Assembly (NCBI RefSeq): GCF_003429085.1
Contig: NZ_QVTC01000030.1
Location: 1 to 64,000, forward strand
DNA from: Bacillus sp. V59.32b
GTDB lineage: Bacteria; Bacillota; Bacilli; Bacillales; DSM-1321
Length of the DNA stretch: 64,000 bases
Direction of reading: 5' to 3'
A program made the translations under genes and the position numbers. Below are positions 8,431 through 17,257 of this stretch, in pieces. The notes beneath the pieces were generated by a model that saw only the letters and a list, made by a program, of their open reading frames with translations, searched no databases and was not told the origin of the DNA. How positions within the stretch are numbered: the stretch's first letter is position 1; the number at the start of each line of letters is the position of its first letter.

Positions 8431-8825
8431 GTATTAATTTTCAGAAATTCGCGGAAAGGCTGAGCCTCTTGAAGAATGGAATATTGGATTGGTTGATAAA
8501 AATCAAATTGTCATACCCTTCTACTTAAAATGAAATCAAGTAAAGCTGGCGCAACAACCAGTAAAAGGATTAATCTCCCATGAGTGCTACCCCTACAGGG
8601 CGCGACAGTCGGTGGAGTCAGACTAACGGATGGGCTCAAAGGCACCATAGTTCAAAGACCTTCTTCGCCAGCATTAAAACAGTATAGACTGCCTGATCCA
8701 TTTTCATTCTCTGTGGTGCAGCGCCGATTTTGAGCTGCATGGGTGGCTAACGGGGCAGGTTAGTTGAAAAACAAATCTTTCACTATTTGAAGAAAAAGGA
8801 AATTCTAAAGATTGGTTTTTAAATA
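8431..8825. other. Gap: gene fragment and a structured or mobile remnant
   Basis: No intact gene is seen. At 8438-8533 the plus strand keeps 31 open codons without a start (reading ...AEPLEEWNIGLVDKNQIVI...) before a TGA, which looks like the tail of a lost gene I do not recognise. Downstream, TAAAGCTGGCG (8541-8551) and CGCCAGCATTA (8666-8676) form an 11-bp inverted repeat with one mismatch around a GC-richer 136-bp segment containing further small hairpins. It could be a structured RNA or a small mobile element. Nothing here supports a protein function. Confidence 0.35.
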
Positions 8826-8867
8826 AAGGAATGAACTACTCTTTCAAAGAAGAGTGGCTCATTCCTT
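8826..8867 (-). terminator. Long hairpin, likely asnB terminator
   Basis: AAGGAATGA...TCATTCCTT encloses a second inner stem (ACTCTTT / AAGAGT). On the minus strand it is followed by TTATTTAAAA, a weak U tail. It lies 105 bp beyond the asnB stop. Confidence 0.55.
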
Positions 8868-8971
8868 GGTTTGTTATAGATTAGCGATTTAAGAGTTCGA
8901 TTCTATAATGTAAAAGGAAAGGAAACCACAACATTCCAAATTTCCTTTAGGTGGTTTGAGCTGGTTTCCAT

Positions 8972-10873
8972 TTATGATGTCACAAATGTAAATCTTTCTT
9001 TGCTTACTTTTTGTGTATCAAATTGATATACTTTTTCGATATAAATCTGATGCCATATCATGAATGTGAAGATTGACCATAGCTTTCGACTGTTATCTCT
9101 CTCGTCGCAAACATGAGCAGCAAGTAATTTATAAATCTCACCTTTGTTAAATAGCGAGTCTGTTTGGCTGTCATTGATTAACTGGATAGCCCAATCATAC
9201 ATTTCATTTTTTAGCCAATGTCGAATAGGCACTGGAAACCCGAGTTTTTTTCTGTGCCATACATGTTGTGGCACTATTCCTTTTGCGGCTTCCCGCAGAA
9301 GGAATTTGGTCTGGCCATCTTTTATTTTTTGGCTGCTGGTTAGTTTTGAAGCGGTGCTGAAAACCTGTTTGTCCAAGAAAGGAACTCTTACTTCTAGTGA
9401 GTTAGCCATCGACATTTTATCTGCCTTTAATAAAATGTCTCCTTTCAACCAGGTTTGGATATCTATGTATTGCATTTTTGTGACATCATCATAGGAAAAA
9501 GAATTGGAGTACAGCAGATCCGTTACTTTTCCATTTTCAGCATTAGATAGATATTGAACCAATAAATGCTTCTTTTCTTTTTCATTAAAAATATTAGCAT
9601 TGCCGATATACCGTTTATTCAGGGGGGTAACGCCTCTCTCTATTAGGCTTTTCCCTCTGACCCCATCCGGAATCCGACTCGAGGCAGCTTTTAATAGAGC
9701 TTTTATCGGAGACGGCATATAGGTAAACGCTTGTAAGGACTGGGGTTCCCTATATATATTATATCCCCCGAACAATTCGTCTGCTCCTTCTCCGGATAAG
9801 GCTACCTTTACATGTTTCCTGGCTTCTCTGGCCAGGAAATATAAAGGAACAGCAGCAGGATCAGCAAGTGGATCATCCATATGCCAAATAATCTTCGGCA
9901 ACTTGTTCATGAATTCTTCCGGACTGATTACATAGGATATATTTTCGACATCTAAATGGTCCGCTGTTTCTTTGGCAATATCAATTTCACTGTACCCTTT
10001 CGTTTCAAAGCCTACTGAAAAAGTTTTAATCTTAGGATTTACTTCTTTTGCTAAAGAAACGATAAAGGAAGAGTCAATCCCTCCAGAAAGGAAGGCCCCA
10101 ATAGGCACGTCACTTCTCATATGAACATTTACAGAATCTTTTAACGTGTCTTGGATTTCTTTTATTAACTTAGAGTTTTCCATGTTAGCTGGTTTAAATT
10201 GCGGCTCCCAATAAGAGAAAAAATTCATTCTTTCTCCTGGCCTTTGAGTGAAATAATGGCCAGGTGACAATTTTTTAATAGACTTAGTCATCGTATTAGG
10301 TTCAGGAACATACTGAAAGCTTAAAAAATGCTGGAAAGAATGAATGTCCAACTCATCTTCAATGGCTGTTAATATCGATTTTTTTTCAGAAGCGAAATAA
10401 GTGATATTAGACTGTTCACAATAAAAGAAAGGCTTAATCCCAAAATGGTCTCTGGCACCATACAGTCTCTCCTCGAGCTTGTCCCAAATCACAAAAGCAA
10501 ACATGCCGCGCAGTTTACGAGCCGTTTCTTCCTTTATTCTGCTATAGAGAGCAAGAATGACTTCCGTATCGGTATCCGTGCTGAACGTGTGCCCGCATTC
10601 CATCAATTCTGCTTTAAGCTCGATATAGTTATAGATTTCTCCATTAAATATAATCCAATATCTTTCATTTTCATAAGAGAGAGGCTGACTGCCCTTCTCC
10701 TCATCTATGATGCTTAATCTTCTAAAACCAAAATTCACATATTCATCGAAAAAATACCCTTCATCATCGGGGCCCCTATGGATAATCGATTGATTCATGG
10801 CCCTTACTTGTTCTTGAATCTCATTATTCAGCGCCCAGGGACGACTGCTTAAACATCCTACAAAACCGCACAT
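8972..10873 (-). CDS. asnB: Asparagine synthase (glutamine-hydrolysing), AsnB type
   Basis: 633 residues. I start it at 10873 so the catalytic Cys follows the initiator Met (MCGFVG), as class II amidotransferases require; a GTG at 10882 is part of the RBS AGGTGGAG. The N-terminal glutaminase domain (about 2-200) and the synthetase domain (from about 240, SGGIDSS and SGEGADELFGGY) are complete. From memory it closely resembles B. subtilis AsnB (632 residues), reported to amidate meso-diaminopimelate in peptidoglycan besides, or instead of, making asparagine. It is transcribed divergently from a two-component operon, and both promoters carry the same direct-repeat site, which points to envelope-linked control. 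Confidence 0.93.
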   Translation of the reverse strand: MCGFVGCLSSRPWALNNEIQEQVRAMNQSIIHRGPDDEGYFFDEYVNFGFRRLSIIDEEKGSQPLSYENERYWIIFNGEIYNYIELKAELMECGHTFSTDTDTEVILALYSRIKEETARKLRGMFAFVIWDKLEERLYGARDHFGIKPFFYCEQSNITYFASEKKSILTAIEDELDIHSFQHFLSFQYVPEPNTMTKSIKKLSPGHYFTQRPGERMNFFSYWEPQFKPANMENSKLIKEIQDTLKDSVNVHMRSDVPIGAFLSGGIDSSFIVSLAKEVNPKIKTFSVGFETKGYSEIDIAKETADHLDVENISYVISPEEFMNKLPKIIWHMDDPLADPAAVPLYFLAREARKHVKVALSGEGADELFGGYNIYREPQSLQAFTYMPSPIKALLKAASSRIPDGVRGKSLIERGVTPLNKRYIGNANIFNEKEKKHLLVQYLSNAENGKVTDLLYSNSFSYDDVTKMQYIDIQTWLKGDILLKADKMSMANSLEVRVPFLDKQVFSTASKLTSSQKIKDGQTKFLLREAAKGIVPQHVWHRKKLGFPVPIRHWLKNEMYDWAIQLINDSQTDSLFNKGEIYKLLAAHVCDERDNSRKLWSIFTFMIWHQIYIEKVYQFDTQKVSKERFTFVTS

Positions 10874-10969
10874 TCTCTCCACCTGCTTCTTACTTCATTT
10901 TTTGTATTGTCGTTCTAATGGGTTGTGCAGACCGCCTTTAATAATTTTCCTTTTCATTGCACTTAAATT

Positions 10970-11013
10970 AGTATAAAAGCAGGGATGCTGTAAGTGGTTA
11001 CAAAATAGTTACA
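10970..11013 (-). promoter_or_regulatory. asnB promoter with TGTAAC-N5-TGTAAC direct repeat
   Basis: On the minus strand, TGTAAC (11013-11008), TATTT, TGTAAC (11002-10997), then 21 bp to a -10 TATACT (10975-10970). No good -35 exists at that distance, and the downstream box overlaps the -35 position, as at promoters activated by OmpR-family regulators. The repeat fits the WalR-type consensus TGTWAH-N5-TGTWAH. The leader to the asnB start is about 90 nt. The rest of the gap 10874-11402 shows only a possible extended -10 (TGTTATACT, 11188-11196). Confidence 0.6.
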
Positions 11014-11317
11014 GAATTTGTGGATAAGAAGATTGGTACGAGAGATGGGGTTCATTACTTTATAAACTCTGTTCAATATCTCTGTCGACATTTCTTCCAT
11101 TACTTCCTGTATCTGAGACGAAAGAGAAAACACACTTCCTCAGGTCGTGTTCCGGGGCAGGAACCTCTCAGCATACGTTAAAAATCGTGTTATACTTAGG
11201 TTTCACTTGAATGAGCTAAAAAATAGTATGATTGATGATACTTTAAAACGCAGCTTTATAGTGTGGGTAGCAGGTTTGGGAAAATCTATTCATCTAATTT
11301 TTCAATGCTACTAATAT

Positions 11318-11361
11318 TGTAATTTTTTTGTAACCCTTTAAATGACAAGGGGTTTTATAAT
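11318..11361 (+). promoter_or_regulatory. Promoter of the two-component operon with TGTAAT-N5-TGTAAC repeat
   Basis: TGTAAT (11318-11323), TTTTT, TGTAAC (11329-11334), then 21 bp to a perfect -10 TATAAT (11356-11361). Box sequence, 5-bp gap and 21-bp distance to -10 are the same as in the divergent asnB promoter. The RR encoded two genes downstream is the obvious candidate to bind; that is inference. Confidence 0.62.
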
Positions 11362-11402
11362 GTATTTAACCCATAATGGACTAATTGATAGGAGTATACA
11401 GC

Positions 11403-12662
11403 GTGGATAATAGAGCGAAATGGAAGGCATTGATGTATATCTTGGTTGGGGTTATGTTATCAGGCTGTAGCATGGTAAAATCACCCGGTGATTTAATTGA
11501 ATCACCTCAGCTGAATGACGGGCAACAGCTGAAAGTCAAGGATACATTAAATCAGCTTTTGCCATCTGGCATAGAGTATATAACCCCCAAACAAGCTGCT
11601 ATAAAACAGTCCATATTCATTGAAGATGTAAATGGTGACGGGAAACAACAAGAAGCCTTTATTTTATACAGAAATTTAAAGGAAACCGAGCAAGTTCATT
11701 TACTGGTTTTACAGCAAAAAAATAAAGAATGGACAAAAATATCAGATATCGAAATGGATTATATCAATCTTGATTATTTTGGGCTTCATGATTTGGACGA
11801 TGATGGAGTAATGGAGGTAACAATGGGTTTAGGGACCTCGGATTTCGAAACCGAGAAACAGCTGGTCATATATCGGTGGGATAAGGCTGGGCTCATCAAA
11901 CAAATGAAGCGAAGCTACCATATATTAGATATCGCGGACTACGACGGCGATAAAAAAATGGATGTTCTCCTTGTAGACGGAAAAAGAAGAGAATCATTTA
12001 CAGCAGAGTTGTTCCGTTATGAAGACAATATTTTAGAGTTGCGTTCGGCCGTAGATTTAGAAGCATTTTCCTTTCATGAGAATATGGTGAACGGTCAATT
12101 AAATGATGGTAAAAAGGCATTATTTATTGATAGCTCAATCGGTGTTCACTCCATGCTGACTGAAATTATAGCGTATGATCATGGGAAACTTGTGAAAGTC
12201 GGGGAGAAAAATGGCGGTTTACAAATGAAACAACATCCCCTGTACAGCAAAGATATAAATGAAGACGGTGTAACAGAGGTAGGGGAGATGTATATCCCTC
12301 AAGGCTGGGAAGATGCCTTATTCGAGGACATCCCATTTATCGAAGTTTATTCAACGTATTCCATAGAGGGAGCTCCCAAAAAGATTACGGAACGGTTTAC
12401 CGACCAGGTCCGAAGGTTTTACATTGAGATCCCTTCTGAATGGCATGGTAAGGTTACAGTAAATAAGATCAAAAATGGAATTCAATTACTATCGGTTTCC
12501 AAACAGAAGCCAGTGTTTGAGGTGAAATGGGTGAAAAAACAATCCTCTGAACCCTCAAAAGCAGTTTTGGAGGAAACAAAGGATACTGTTTTTTATTCAG
12601 ATCGCAAAGAAAATGAAACGTTTCCTTTTGATCAGTTTCATTTGCTGGAAGATGAGTTTTAA
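11403..12662 (+). CDS. Lipoprotein with VCBS/FG-GAP-like repeats
   Basis: 419 residues. The GTG at 11403 is 8 nt after AGGAG (11390-11394); a TTG at 11385 would put the RBS inside the gene. A short signal ends in lipobox LSGC, so the protein should be anchored outside the membrane. At least four calcium-loop-like motifs recur (DVNGDGKQQEAF, DLDDDGVMEV, DYDGDKKMDV, DINEDGVTEV), typical of VCBS/FG-GAP beta-propeller blades. The last 90 residues are a separate beta-rich region. It is first in an operon with a response regulator and a histidine kinase 13 bp downstream, which suggests a role in sensing or as an effector at the envelope. No precise function is known to me. Confidence 0.8.
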   Translation: MDNRAKWKALMYILVGVMLSGCSMVKSPGDLIESPQLNDGQQLKVKDTLNQLLPSGIEYITPKQAAIKQSIFIEDVNGDGKQQEAFILYRNLKETEQVHLLVLQQKNKEWTKISDIEMDYINLDYFGLHDLDDDGVMEVTMGLGTSDFETEKQLVIYRWDKAGLIKQMKRSYHILDIADYDGDKKMDVLLVDGKRRESFTAELFRYEDNILELRSAVDLEAFSFHENMVNGQLNDGKKALFIDSSIGVHSMLTEIIAYDHGKLVKVGEKNGGLQMKQHPLYSKDINEDGVTEVGEMYIPQGWEDALFEDIPFIEVYSTYSIEGAPKKITERFTDQVRRFYIEIPSEWHGKVTVNKIKNGIQLLSVSKQKPVFEVKWVKKQSSEPSKAVLEETKDTVFYSDRKENETFPFDQFHLLEDEF

Positions 12663-12675
12663 GTGAGGGAGAAAA

Positions 12676-13368
12676 ATGAATAGAATCCTTGTTGTTGAAG
12701 ATGAACTATCTATACGCAGTTTTGTTTGCTTAAATCTGAAAAAGAGAGGCTACGATGTCTGGGAAGCGGAAACAGGAGAAGATGCATTGAGCTTTTTTCA
12801 AAAGGAACAATTTGATATCGTACTGCTTGATCTCATGCTTCCTGGGATAGACGGGTTCGAAGTTTGTCAGGAAATTAGAAAGGCAAACCAGACGGTTGGG
12901 ATTATTATGCTAACAGCCAGAACTCAAGAGGAAGATAAGGTGGAAGGTCTTATACTCGGAGCCGATGATTACTTGTTTAAACCATTCAGCATCGTTGAGT
13001 TAGAAGCAAGAATTTTTTCGCTTTTGCGCAGGATCAATTTAAGCGAAAGGGTTTCACTAGAGGACAGTGAAAGGGTTGCCTCAGGTCCCTTCCAGTTAGA
13101 ATTAGAAAACAAAAGACTGCTATGCTCAGGCAGGGAGATCAACCTAACACCAACTGAATATTCGATTCTCCATTTATTAATGACTCATCAGAACAGAGTG
13201 TTTTCAAGAGACGAACTGTTGGATGAGGTTTGGGGTCAAAACTATGTAGGTGATATAAAAGTAGTTGACGTCAACATTCGGCGCATTCGCCAGAAAATAG
13301 AAAGTAATCCTTCCTCCCCAGTCTTTTTATGTACCGATTGGGGACGTGGATATCTATGGAAGGGTTAG
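12676..13368 (+). CDS. OmpR/PhoB-family response regulator
   Basis: 230 residues. Receiver domain at about 1-115 with acidic pocket Glu8/Asp9, phospho-acceptor Asp52 (LLDLMLPG), Thr81 and Lys103, all in place. A winged-helix DNA-binding domain occupies about 130-228, with the recognition helix around KVVDVNIRRIRQKIE. RBS GAGGGAG precedes the ATG. The kinase gene starts 3 bp after the stop. The TGTAAY-N5-TGTAAC repeats at the operon's own promoter and at asnB are the likely targets (inference). It is not walR itself, because no walHIJ genes follow. Confidence 0.93.
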   Translation: MNRILVVEDELSIRSFVCLNLKKRGYDVWEAETGEDALSFFQKEQFDIVLLDLMLPGIDGFEVCQEIRKANQTVGIIMLTARTQEEDKVEGLILGADDYLFKPFSIVELEARIFSLLRRINLSERVSLEDSERVASGPFQLELENKRLLCSGREINLTPTEYSILHLLMTHQNRVFSRDELLDEVWGQNYVGDIKVVDVNIRRIRQKIESNPSSPVFLCTDWGRGYLWKG

Positions 13369-13371
13369 TCG

Positions 13372-14778
13372 ATGAAACGTAAAGTCATTCTATATTTCAT
13401 GATTATTATCACCCTGACTTTAGGATTGGTAATGGCTGTGTATGGGGGAGCGTTAACAAAGTATTATTACCAGGGAATAGCCAATACTTTTCAAAATCAT
13501 GCCGAAGCCATCAACCCTATTTGGGAAACGGGAAATGAACTCTATTATGGGAATCTTGAGGACTATAGCGACCTTGTGATCAAAAGCTATCAATATGATG
13601 GAGCTGAATTACAGCTATTGAATAATGATGGTAAACTTATTCAATCTTCAACAGGCTTTTACGAAGAACAAACCTACTCCATCGATCCAGATGTCTTTTC
13701 CAATCAGACCATATATAAAAAAGAGGAACTGCAAAAATCAGGAAAGAAAGTTTTGGCTGTCTACACACCTCTTTTGTTTGAAGGACAGACAGTAGGAGTC
13801 CTTCGTTATGTTTCTTCATTAACTATGGTGCAGGATTTAATTAGCAGTTTACTAGGATATGGATTCTTAATATGTCTAGGTGTTGCAGCCATTGTCTTTC
13901 TTGTAAGCCTTCGCCTGGCAGATTCCATTGTGAGGCCTGTTAATAAGATTATTCAGTTTACTCAGGAGATGTCAAAGGGCCGGTTTGAAAAACGAATAGA
14001 AGAAACCTTTCCTTATGAACTTGGAGAAATGTCGCAAACGCTTAATTATATGGCTGAAGAAATCGTTAAAATGAATCGGCTAAAAACAGATTTCATCTCT
14101 TCGATTTCACATGAGCTTCGAACGCCTTTGACGGGGATAAAGGGTTGGGTAGAGACAATGGAGTCACCGGACGGCTTAACGGAAGAAGAAACGAAATTCG
14201 GATTGCGTATGCTTAACAGTGAATCTGAACGGCTTATGAATTTAGTTGAAGATCTATTAGATTTCTCTAGGTACGAATCAAACCGGGTCACACTTGTCCC
14301 GACCGTCATCGAATTTGATAGACTAATTAAAGATGTAACGTTACAGCTTCAAAATACAGCTAACGAGAAAGACGTTCAGATGAAACTAGTATGTACCCCT
14401 GTTTTAATTAATGCTGATGGCAACAAGATACGTCAGGTATTATTAAATTTGTTGGATAATGCAATTAAGTTTTCTGAAAGAGGCAGTGAAATTCAAATAT
14501 TTCAATACTTAAAAGAAGACATGGCAGTCCTGAAAATCCAAGATCATGGTATTGGGATCAAGCAGGAAAAATTAAAGTATATAATGGATTCTTTTTACAA
14601 AATTGATTCAAAATCTATTGGCACAGGGCTTGGATTAGCGATCACCCGAAATATCGTCGATAAACATGGGGGAACCATCGAAGTGAAAAGCGAGTATGGT
14701 AAAGGCACAACTGTATTTGTTTGCTTGCCTTTGAATGGAATGAAAAAGGAGAAAAGCCAGACGCCGAAACGCTTATAA
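13372..14778 (+). CDS. Sensor histidine kinase, HAMP-HisKA-HATPase
   Basis: 468 residues. Membrane segments at about 5-27 and 160-182 flank an extracellular sensing domain of about 130 residues. A HAMP domain (about 183-235), the HisKA helix with phospho-acceptor His247 in SSISHELRTPL, and an ATPase domain follow, with N box NLLDNAIKF, G1 DHGIGI and G2 GTGLGLA. All catalytic motifs are intact. The gene starts 3 bp after the regulator stop with a modest RBS (GGAAGGG), so translation is probably coupled. The ligand is unknown; two lipoproteins in the same operon may act with its sensor domain. Confidence 0.93.
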   Translation: MKRKVILYFMIIITLTLGLVMAVYGGALTKYYYQGIANTFQNHAEAINPIWETGNELYYGNLEDYSDLVIKSYQYDGAELQLLNNDGKLIQSSTGFYEEQTYSIDPDVFSNQTIYKKEELQKSGKKVLAVYTPLLFEGQTVGVLRYVSSLTMVQDLISSLLGYGFLICLGVAAIVFLVSLRLADSIVRPVNKIIQFTQEMSKGRFEKRIEETFPYELGEMSQTLNYMAEEIVKMNRLKTDFISSISHELRTPLTGIKGWVETMESPDGLTEEETKFGLRMLNSESERLMNLVEDLLDFSRYESNRVTLVPTVIEFDRLIKDVTLQLQNTANEKDVQMKLVCTPVLINADGNKIRQVLLNLLDNAIKFSERGSEIQIFQYLKEDMAVLKIQDHGIGIKQEKLKYIMDSFYKIDSKSIGTGLGLAITRNIVDKHGGTIEVKSEYGKGTTVFVCLPLNGMKKEKSQTPKRL

Positions 14779-14814
14779 TTAATATCAATACCTTTCAATA
14801 TGGAGGAAAAAATA

Positions 14815-15495
14815 ATGAAGAAATTAATAGTAATGCCCCTCTTCCTTTCTCTATTTTTAGTGGGATGCGGCACTTCAGCAAATGATCAGGCTGCGGAAGA
14901 GGAAAAGCCAGTGTCAGAAAATGATACAGATAGTAATCAAGACACTAAGACAGATTCACAAAATATAAAAAGTAATGAAGATACCAAAACGGATTCACAA
15001 AGTACGGAAAACAAAAAAGAAACCAAGGCAGATTCACAAAGTATGGAAAGTAAAAAAAACAATACTGAATCACCTAATACAAAAAACAATGAAGAAACCA
15101 ATGCGTCAAAAAAGAATACATCCTCCCCTGTGTTAGGTGAAAAGGCAAAATATATTATAAAACTTAATGAAATAAAAAAAAGCTTAGGTGAATTTGATAA
15201 AGTATTGGAAACTGGAACACAAGTAGAAATGGGCCAGGCTTATGGGGAAATTTTCACAAGATGGGATAATGCTTTAAATGATATCTATGGAACTTTAGAG
15301 AAACAACTTTCTGCTAATGAAATGGATAGGTTAAGAGAAGAACAGCGAGAATGGATCATATACAGAGATGAAACGGCACAGAAAGAATCATTGAAGTTTG
15401 AGGGGGGCACTATGGAATCATTAGAATATATAAGCATACAAGCACGGATTACAGAAGAGAGATGTTATGACTTAGTTGAAGGTCATATGAATTAG
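14815..15495 (+). CDS. Lipoprotein with C-terminal LprI-like (DUF1311) domain
   Basis: 226 residues. The ATG at 14815 follows GGAGG (14802-14806); an ATG at 14800 lies upstream of the RBS. The signal ends in lipobox LVGC. Residues about 25-105 are a polar linker of imperfect repeats of the form TKTDSQ-x-SNED, likely spanning the wall. The C-terminal part (about 110-226), with W-N-LN-IY-L, REEQREWI-YRD and a late Cys, has the spacing of the LprI/DUF1311 family. The founding member in mycobacteria was described as a lysozyme inhibitor. It is the last gene of the operon, 36 bp after the kinase. A role in protecting the wall or sensing lysozyme is inference. Confidence 0.72.
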   Translation: MKKLIVMPLFLSLFLVGCGTSANDQAAEEEKPVSENDTDSNQDTKTDSQNIKSNEDTKTDSQSTENKKETKADSQSMESKKNNTESPNTKNNEETNASKKNTSSPVLGEKAKYIIKLNEIKKSLGEFDKVLETGTQVEMGQAYGEIFTRWDNALNDIYGTLEKQLSANEMDRLREEQREWIIYRDETAQKESLKFEGGTMESLEYISIQARITEERCYDLVEGHMN

Positions 15496-15602
15496 TATTA
15501 TGTACCCCATCAAAAATATTGCTTTAAACCTCTCGTAGTAAAGATACGAAGGAAATGCCTTTTATTGCTTATATGAATTGGTCAGGGGATGATTTTCCAT
15601 AA

Positions 15603-15737
15603 TCAGGCGCCTTTCTTTATACCACAGCTGAAATTCGCAAGAACGTCCAGGCTTTTATGAAGAATATAAATCCTATGACAGTCATTGACCGACTGTGTAT
15701 AAGGATGGAATCAAGTGCAATTCAGGAAAATCTATAG
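15603..15737 (+). pseudogene. C-terminal remnant of an IS630-family transposase
   Basis: About 44 codons, open to a TAG at 15735, read GAFLYTTAEIRKNVQAF, then MKNINPMTVIDRLCIRM. This closely resembles the C-terminal end of Bacillus IS630-type transposases as I remember them (a VQEIR...INxNP...IDRLC pattern). An in-frame TAA at 15600 and the absence of the DDE core show it is a fragment. The rest of the gap 15496-15814 has no other recognisable feature. It marks past insertion at the left border of the AT-rich segment. Confidence 0.6.
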
Positions 15738-15814
15738 TTCAACTTATATAGAATAAAATAATAAAGAGGCAATCTTATTTTTGTATAGCTGCCTTAAAAA
15801 TTAGGTGGTAGATT

Positions 15815-16174
15815 ATGATACGAAATAAAAAAACATATTTTGTATCTTTTTCAATATTATTATTTATATCAGGATTTATTTTGTGTTATTGGGCATTTAA
15901 TAAAAAGGATTTTAATGAAATTTCGTATTCATTACTACAATATACATTTATGTCTATAATTCTTCTGGCAATATCGTATTTTTTATTGAAAAGTAAACTT
16001 TATTTTACTAATTTAATATGGTTAATATTTTACATTTATTGGATATTATTTCTTATTACTACTACTGATGAACTAAACATTTCATACATTATTTATCTAT
16101 ATTTTCTATTTTATTTGAAAATATTATTAGTAGTAGCTTTTGTTGAGGTGGTAATTAAAAAGAACATTAAGTAA
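15815..16174 (+). CDS. Small AT-rich integral membrane protein, unknown
   Basis: 119 residues, almost entirely hydrophobic, with four likely membrane helices (about 8-28, 38-58, 63-82, 90-112) and a Lys-rich C-terminus (KKNIK). RBS AGGTGG lies 8 bp before the ATG. Base composition is visibly more AT-rich than the core genes around it, and it follows an IS630 remnant, so recent transfer is likely. I do not recognise the family. The next gene, a Nudix protein, starts 61 bp later in the same direction and may be co-transcribed. Confidence 0.65.
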   Translation: MIRNKKTYFVSFSILLFISGFILCYWAFNKKDFNEISYSLLQYTFMSIILLAISYFLLKSKLYFTNLIWLIFYIYWILFLITTTDELNISYIIYLYFLFYLKILLVVAFVEVVIKKNIK

Positions 16175-16235
16175 TCTAGATAATTGATTAAATAGAAATA
16201 ACGAGGCAGGTTGAAGAAAAGGAGGGTTATACACT

Positions 16236-16973
16236 ATGAAGCCAATAGTATTAACACCACTGACAAAAGAAGTGATAGTTGAATATTCCCAGAGCATTGT
16301 TCAATTATCTTCAAAACGAAAGAGAGAAATTGAGGAATTTTGGATGGAGATAAACCAACATAACTCATTTCATCGGGGAGAAGTTTTTAATGTTTATTCT
16401 ATAATTGAACAGGGAGATTTGTACAATATCATACTAAACTGTACTGATTATGCTCACTATTTACATACTGTTAGAAATCATATTACAGATGAAGAAGGAT
16501 GCAAAGTTGTTTTTGGGGCTGGATTAGTGGAAACTAAGGATTCAAAATTTGTTTTCGGTGAAATGGGAAACCACACTGCTTATCCAGGTAGGCTACAGTG
16601 TGTTGCGGGAGGTTTGAGTTGGGAAGATAAAAAAGGAGATTATTTTGACATTGAAGAAAGTGTATTACGAGAGCTTGCTGAAGAGTTAGGTATTTCTAAT
16701 AACAATCACATTGAAAAGTGCACCCCCCTTTTTATTAAAAAAGGTGGCATCTATGATTTTTTAGTAATTCTTTATCATATTAAGTTAAGCATCACATCAA
16801 ATGAATTAATTTTGAACTATCAAAATTTTACTGAGGAACTTCTGATTAAAGGTGAAAAACCTGAATTTCAAAAAGTAATTTATATAGAAAACAATAAAGA
16901 ATCAATAACAAGTTTTTTTGATTGTGAAGATTATTTACAACCATATTTGGAACAAATGGCTGAGAGTAAATAA
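16236..16973 (+). CDS. Nudix hydrolase domain protein, substrate unknown
   Basis: 245 residues. A Nudix box is visible at about 128-156: GGLSWEDKKG followed by ESVLRELAEELGI, fitting G-x5-E-x7-REUxEExGU with the catalytic REUxEE core (RELAEE) present. The N-terminal 100 residues form an extra region with no family I can name. Such enzymes hydrolyse nucleoside diphosphates linked to another group in the cytoplasm. RBS AAGGAGGG is strong. Like its upstream neighbour it is AT-rich and probably acquired. A terminator follows about 160 bp downstream. Confidence 0.8.
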   Translation: MKPIVLTPLTKEVIVEYSQSIVQLSSKRKREIEEFWMEINQHNSFHRGEVFNVYSIIEQGDLYNIILNCTDYAHYLHTVRNHITDEEGCKVVFGAGLVETKDSKFVFGEMGNHTAYPGRLQCVAGGLSWEDKKGDYFDIEESVLRELAEELGISNNNHIEKCTPLFIKKGGIYDFLVILYHIKLSITSNELILNYQNFTEELLIKGEKPEFQKVIYIENNKESITSFFDCEDYLQPYLEQMAESK

Positions 16974-17129
16974 TCTTATTGTTCTAAATAAAACCATACA
17001 AGAAAAAGTTGTTTAATAACAGTCTTATTTTAACTATCGGGGCAACTTAGTCCAATATGAAAGAGGAAAAGATGAATTTCATAAAGGATGAAATGTGAAG
17101 TATAAAAGAGAGTGAGAAGTTCCAAGAAG

Positions 17130-17162
17130 AAGCCTACTATTAAAATATAGAAGGCTTTTTTT
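17130..17162 (+). terminator. Intrinsic terminator
   Basis: AAGCCTaCTAT ... ATAGaAGGCTT forms a stem (17130-17157) followed by seven T. It ends the membrane protein-Nudix unit. Confidence 0.8.
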
Positions 17163-17257
17163 AAAGGTGTAAACACAACGCTAAGTTTCATATATCGGCC
17201 ATGTCTGGTAGCATAAGGAATTTTGCATCCAAAAAATCACTTAATCTCTGCCCGTTT

